Below, in pieces: positions 60,252 to 64,000 of a stretch of 64,000 bases of DNA. A model generated the notes under the pieces. The model had not been told where the DNA came from and did no database searches. It saw only the letters and a list, made by a program, of their open reading frames with translations. The stretch is taken from assembly GCA_900079695.1 (NCBI GenBank), contig LT599022.1, positions 3,248,929 to 3,312,928 of the forward strand, in the 5' to 3' direction. Positions within the stretch are counted from its first letter, which is position 1. Each line of letters opens with the position of its first letter. The DNA is from an uncultured Alphaproteobacteria bacterium. GTDB taxonomy: Bacteria > Pseudomonadota > Alphaproteobacteria > Rhodospirillales > Rhodospirillaceae. Both the position numbers and the translations under genes were made by a program.

Positions 60252-63200
60252 GCGCGCCGAACGCCGAACTCCTGCGCGTCGCCGAGGACGCCCAGCGCCG
60301 CGCCGCCGATCCGGCGCTGTCGGTTTGGGTGGAGGCGAGCGCCGGATCGGGCAAGACCAAGGTGCTGACCGACCGGGTGCTGCGGCTGCTGCTCGACGGC
60401 GTGCCGCCCGGGCGGATCCTCTGCCTCACCTTCACCAAGGCGGCGGCGGCGGAAATGTCGAACCGCCTGTTCCTGCGCCTCGCCAGGTGGGCGGCGATGG
60501 CCGACGCCGAGCTCGACGCCGAGCTTGCGAAGCTCGAAGGCCGCGCGCCCGCGCCCAGGCGACGCGACGCGGCGCGGCGGCTGTTCGCGACGGTGCTGGA
60601 CGCCGCCGACGGCCTCCGTATCGAAACCCTGCACGGGTTCTGCCAGGGGTTGCTGCGGCGCTTCCCGGTCGAGGCCGGGGTGTCGCCGACCTTCGACGTG
60701 CTCGACGACCGCCGCGCCGCCGAGATGCTGCGCCGCGCCCGCGAAACGGTGTTCCGCACCGCGCCGCCGGGCTCGGACCTCGACCGCGCGATCGCCGCGA
60801 TCACCGACCTGTGCTCGGATTCCACCTTCCCCGACCTGATCGCCTCGGTGACCCGCGCGCGCGGCCGGATCGTGCGGGCGATGCGCGCCTGGGGCGGCCG
60901 CGACGCGCTGCTCGACGGGCTCTCCCGCCACCTCGGCCTCGACCCGGCGGCCACCGCCGAGGGCGTGCTCGCCGCCGCCTGCGCCGACGACGCCTGCGAC
61001 CTCGCCGGTCTCCGCGCGCTCTGCCGCGCGCTCGCCGACTGCGGCGGCAAGACCGACGGCAAGCACGCGGCGGCGATGTCTCCCTGGCTCGCCGCCGCCG
61101 CCGCCGACCGTCCGGCGCTGTGGGACGACTACCTCACCGCTTTCCTCACCAAGGACGGCGGCCCGCGCAGCACCAAATCGTATCCCTGCAAGGCGGCGGT
61201 GGCGCTGCTCGCCGACGCCGCCGAGATCGTCGCCGCCGAACAGGACCGTCTGCTGCGGGTTTGCGAAACCCTGGCGGCGGTGCGTCTGCGCGACGCGACC
61301 CGGCATCTGATCGTGCTCGCCGACGCGGTGTTCGCGGCCTATGCGCGGCAGAAGGCGAAGGGCGGCTGGCTCGACTACGACGACCTGATCCAGAAGGCCC
61401 GCGACCTGCTCGCCCTCGCCGAGGCGCGGCCGTGGGTGCTCTACAAGCTCGACGGCGGTCTCGACCACATTCTCGTCGACGAGGCGCAGGACACCTCGCC
61501 CGACCAGTGGGAAGTGGCGGACGCGCTCTCCGCCGAGTTCTTCGCGGGCGAGGGCGCGCGGTCGGCGGTGCGCACGCTGTTCGCGGTCGGCGATCCGAAG
61601 CAGTCGATCTACCGCTTCCAGGGTGCGGACCCGGAGATGTTCCGCGAACAGCGCCTGCGGGTCGAGCGCGGCGCTGCGTCGGCCGGGCTCGGCTTCGCGC
61701 CGGTGCGGCTGGCGGTGTCGTTCCGCTCGGTCAAGGCGGTGCTCGACGTCGTCGACGCCACCTTCGACGACCCCGAGGCGGGCGACGGCGTGCGCGAGCC
61801 GGGGCTCGACCCGGTGGAGGCGCGCCACCTTGCCGCGCGCGCGGGCGAGGCCGGTCTGGTGGAATTGTGGCCGCTGCTGCCGACCCCCGAGGCCGCCGGG
61901 GAGACCCCCTGGAGCCCGCCGGTCGAGCGCCTCGCGGTCGCCTCCGCCGCGACCCGCTGCGCACAGCTGGTGGCGGATCGGATCGCGCGGCTGGTCGGCG
62001 TCGGCGGCGTGCCGGAGATCCGCGCCGCGACCGGGCGGCCGTTCCGCCCCGGCGACGTGATGGTGCTGGTGCAGAAGCGCGACGCCTTCCAGACCGACCT
62101 GATCCGCGCGCTCAAGCAGAAGGGCGTGGCGGTGGCGGGCGCGGACCGGCTCGATCTCGCGCAGCACATGGCGGTGCAGGATCTGCTCGCCGCCGCCGAG
62201 GCGGCGCTGCTGCCCGACGACGATCTCACCCTGGCGGCGGTGCTGAAGGGACCGTTTCTCGGCTGGAGCGAGGACGAACTGTTCGCGCTCTGCCACGGCC
62301 GCGAGGGTTCGGTGTGGGCGGCGCTGCGCGGCCGCGGCGACGCCCGCGCGCGTGACGCCGCCGAGCGGCTCGCCGCCTGGGGCGCGGCGGCGCGGCGGGA
62401 GCGGCCGTTCGCGTTTCTCTCGCGTCTGCTCGATGCCGAGGGCGGTCGCGCGAAGCTGCGCCGCCGCCTCGGCGCGGAGGTCGACGACCCGCTCGACGAG
62501 GTGCTGGCGCTGGCGCAGGGCTTCGAACGCGACCATGCGGGCACGGTGCAGGCGTTCCTCGCGTGGTTCGCGGCGGGCGACGTGGAGATCAAGCGCGATC
62601 TCGAACAGGGCGCGGCCGATCAGGTGCGCATCCTCACCGTCCATGGTGCGAAGGGGTTGCAGGCGCCGGTGGTGTTCCTGCCGCAGACCGCCCCGGCGAT
62701 CGCGGCGGCGCGGTCCACCGAACTCGAATGGGCGAGGGGGGAGACGGGCGCGCTGCCGCTGTGGAAGCCTTCCGGGTTCGCGCCGTGCGACGGCTTCGCC
62801 CGCGCCCAGGACGCGCGCAAGGCCGAGGACGCGCGGGAATCCCGCCGCCTGCTCTACGTCGCGATGACCCGCGCCGAGGATCGCCTGTACGTGTGCGGCT
62901 GGTCCGGCCGCCGCGCTCCGCCCGCGGGCTGCTGGCACGAACTGGTCTCGCGCGCGATGGCGCGGATCGCGCCGGAACTGCCCGACGAGGCCCTGTCCGC
63001 CGCGTTCGGCGCGCCCGTCGCGCTCCGCCGCTTCAGCGGCACGGAGGCGGCACGCCCGCACGCGCCCGACGCGGTTCCGCCGCCGAGCGCGCCCGCACGG
63101 TTGCCCGATTGGATCTCCCGTCCCGCGCCGCCGGAGCCCGAGCCGACCCGGCCGCTCACCCCCTCCCGCCCCGACGACGAGCCGCCGCTGCCGTCGCCGC

Positions 63201-63703
63201 TCGCGGCGGCCGCCGCCGATCGCTTCCGCCGCGGCAACCTCGTGCACCGCCTGCTCGAAAGCCTGCCCGATCTCGACCCGGCGGCGCGCCCTGCCGCGGC
63301 GCGCCGCTACCTCGACGCCGCCGCCGACTGGCCGGAGGCGGCACGCGCCGCGCTCGCCGCCGAGGCGCTCGCGGTGCTCGCCCACCCGGACGCCGCGCCG
63401 CTGTTCGCGCCGGACTCCCGCGCCGAGGTGGCGATCGCCGGCATGGTCGACGGCCCCCACGCGCCGCGCCTGCTCGCCGGGCGCATCGACCGCCTCGCGC
63501 TGGCCGACGACGCGGTGCTGATCGCCGACTACAAGACCAACCGCCCACCGCCCGCCTCCGCCGCCGAGGTGCCGGAGGTCTACCGCCGTCAGCTCGGCCA
63601 TTATCGCGCCGCGCTTGGGGCGATGTTCCCCGGGCGGCGGGTGCGCACCTTCCTGGTCTGGACCGACGGGCCTAGCGTGATGGAGCTCACGGAGGATGCG
63701 TGA
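60248..63703 (+). CDS. addA: double-strand break repair helicase AddA (alphaproteobacterial type)
   Basis: A 1151-residue UvrD-family helicase-nuclease. Motif I is [15 protein letters not shown] (Lys36), Ia is [13 protein letters not shown] is [14 protein letters not shown] and III is [16 protein letters not shown]. Motif V has [18 protein letters not shown] has [15 protein letters not shown], and the C-terminal nuclease has [10 protein letters not shown]. With AddB it processes broken ends for RecA loading. The very GC-rich linker around residues 940-975 is Pro-rich. Confidence 0.95.
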   Translation: MSAPNAELLRVAEDAQRRAADPALSVWVEASAGSGKTKVLTDRVLRLLLDGVPPGRILCLTFTKAAAAEMSNRLFLRLARWAAMADAELDAELAKLEGRAPAPRRRDAARRLFATVLDAADGLRIETLHGFCQGLLRRFPVEAGVSPTFDVLDDRRAAEMLRRARETVFRTAPPGSDLDRAIAAITDLCSDSTFPDLIASVTRARGRIVRAMRAWGGRDALLDGLSRHLGLDPAATAEGVLAAACADDACDLAGLRALCRALADCGGKTDGKHAAAMSPWLAAAAADRPALWDDYLTAFLTKDGGPRSTKSYPCKAAVALLADAAEIVAAEQDRLLRVCETLAAVRLRDATRHLIVLADAVFAAYARQKAKGGWLDYDDLIQKARDLLALAEARPWVLYKLDGGLDHILVDEAQDTSPDQWEVADALSAEFFAGEGARSAVRTLFAVGDPKQSIYRFQGADPEMFREQRLRVERGAASAGLGFAPVRLAVSFRSVKAVLDVVDATFDDPEAGDGVREPGLDPVEARHLAARAGEAGLVELWPLLPTPEAAGETPWSPPVERLAVASAATRCAQLVADRIARLVGVGGVPEIRAATGRPFRPGDVMVLVQKRDAFQTDLIRALKQKGVAVAGADRLDLAQHMAVQDLLAAAEAALLPDDDLTLAAVLKGPFLGWSEDELFALCHGREGSVWAALRGRGDARARDAAERLAAWGAAARRERPFAFLSRLLDAEGGRAKLRRRLGAEVDDPLDEVLALAQGFERDHAGTVQAFLAWFAAGDVEIKRDLEQGAADQVRILTVHGAKGLQAPVVFLPQTAPAIAAARSTELEWARGETGALPLWKPSGFAPCDGFARAQDARKAEDARESRRLLYVAMTRAEDRLYVCGWSGRRAPPAGCWHELVSRAMARIAPELPDEALSAAFGAPVALRRFSGTEAARPHAPDAVPPPSAPARLPDWISRPAPPEPEPTRPLTPSRPDDEPPLPSPLAAAAADRFRRGNLVHRLLESLPDLDPAARPAAARRYLDAAADWPEAARAALAAEALAVLAHPDAAPLFAPDSRAEVAIAGMVDGPHAPRLLAGRIDRLALADDAVLIADYKTNRPPPASAAEVPEVYRRQLGHYRAALGAMFPGRRVRTFLVWTDGPSVMELTEDA

Positions 63704-63813
63704 ACCGGAATATCCGGGGGTGGTATTCGGTGCGGCGACGCCTTATAGAGTTAGTCGAGGACGACACTCCTCGTAAGGCCGGGGAACGGCGCAACACAAG
63801 AGGTATCCAGGCG

Positions 63814-64000
63814 ATGCGGCAAGTCACGGACGCGACCTTCGCAACCGAGGTCGAACAGGGCAAGGGGTTGATTCTCGTGGATTTCTGGGCCGAATGGTGC
63901 GGCCCGTGCCGGCAGATCGCGCCGGTCCTCGAAGAGATCGATTCCGCCATGGGCGACAAGGTTTCGATCGTCAAGCTCAACATCGACGAGAACCCGTCGA
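63814..64000 (+). CDS. trxA: thioredoxin (5' part; runs off the window)
   Basis: The first 62 codons of a thioredoxin: [14 protein letters not shown] contains the redox Cys pair, preceded by [10 protein letters not shown] and followed by [15 protein letters not shown] 63814 gives the usual N-terminal length. The gene is 110 bp after addA and its 3' end lies outside the window. addA-trxA adjacency is common in alphaproteobacteria. Confidence 0.96.
   Translation, partial: MRQVTDATFATEVEQGKGLILVDFWAEWCGPCRQIAPVLEEIDSAMGDKVSIVKLNIDENPS

Overview
The window is high-GC alphaproteobacterial DNA, most likely from a Rhodospirillales-type bacterium. Three features point there: the conserved block PEP carboxykinase - chvI - chvG - hprK - rapZ - EIIA - HPr - ahcY - tsaE - amgK - murU - addB - addA - trxA, the short HPr kinase, and PEP-CTERM regulation by PrsK/PrsR. 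The taxon is inferred from gene order and protein families, not from a marker gene.

Region 1 (1 to about 26,800) is a Mu-like transposable prophage read left to right. It holds the MuA transposase, the MuB ATPase, and then a complete-looking head, contractile-tail, baseplate and fibre set. The head set is terminase, portal, F-type head protein with a C-terminal nuclease-like domain, and a fused protease/major capsid protein. The tail and baseplate set is sheath, tube, a frameshifting tail chaperone, tape measure, Mu N, P and gp45-gp48 homologues, a fibre and a fibre chaperone. A winged-helix early gene stops abruptly and runs directly into the 3' end of the small terminase gene. I read this as the scar of an internal deletion that removed the Gam, late-activator and lysis region, so the element is probably defective. 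A low-GC lipoprotein gene sits at its right end.

Region 2 (26,900-33,200) is host sequence. It contains tRNA-Arg(CCG), an ABC ATPase without its permease, a zf-CHCC protein, DNA polymerase I with a dead proofreading site, an Rnk/GreA-type protein with a long leader, and the sigma-54 activator PrsR.

Region 3 (31,800-38,800) is a PEP-CTERM island: prsR-prsK, a small PEP-CTERM-like gene, and three tandem paralogues of one secreted family. Upstream of the paralogues lie four copies of a 15-bp box (GTCGG-N4-TTT[T/G]AC). Three of them sit 69-70 bp before a -24/-12 promoter element, and two of those promoters carry an IHF-like site at identical spacing. The third paralogue has lost its sorting signal and has a mutated -24 element. 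No exosortase is in the window.

Region 4 (38,800-64,000) is the conserved alphaproteobacterial chromosome block. A GTP-type PEP carboxykinase lies beside chvI/chvG. It is followed by a regulatory PTS without sugar permease (HprK, RapZ, EIIA, HPr, EI), a ceramidase-like membrane protein, an AEC transporter, S-adenosylhomocysteinase and a PAS-containing histidine kinase that lacks its phospho-acceptor histidine. Then come a ferredoxin-NADP reductase, TsaE, the AmgK/MurU cell-wall recycling pair, the AddAB recombination nuclease, and the start of thioredoxin.
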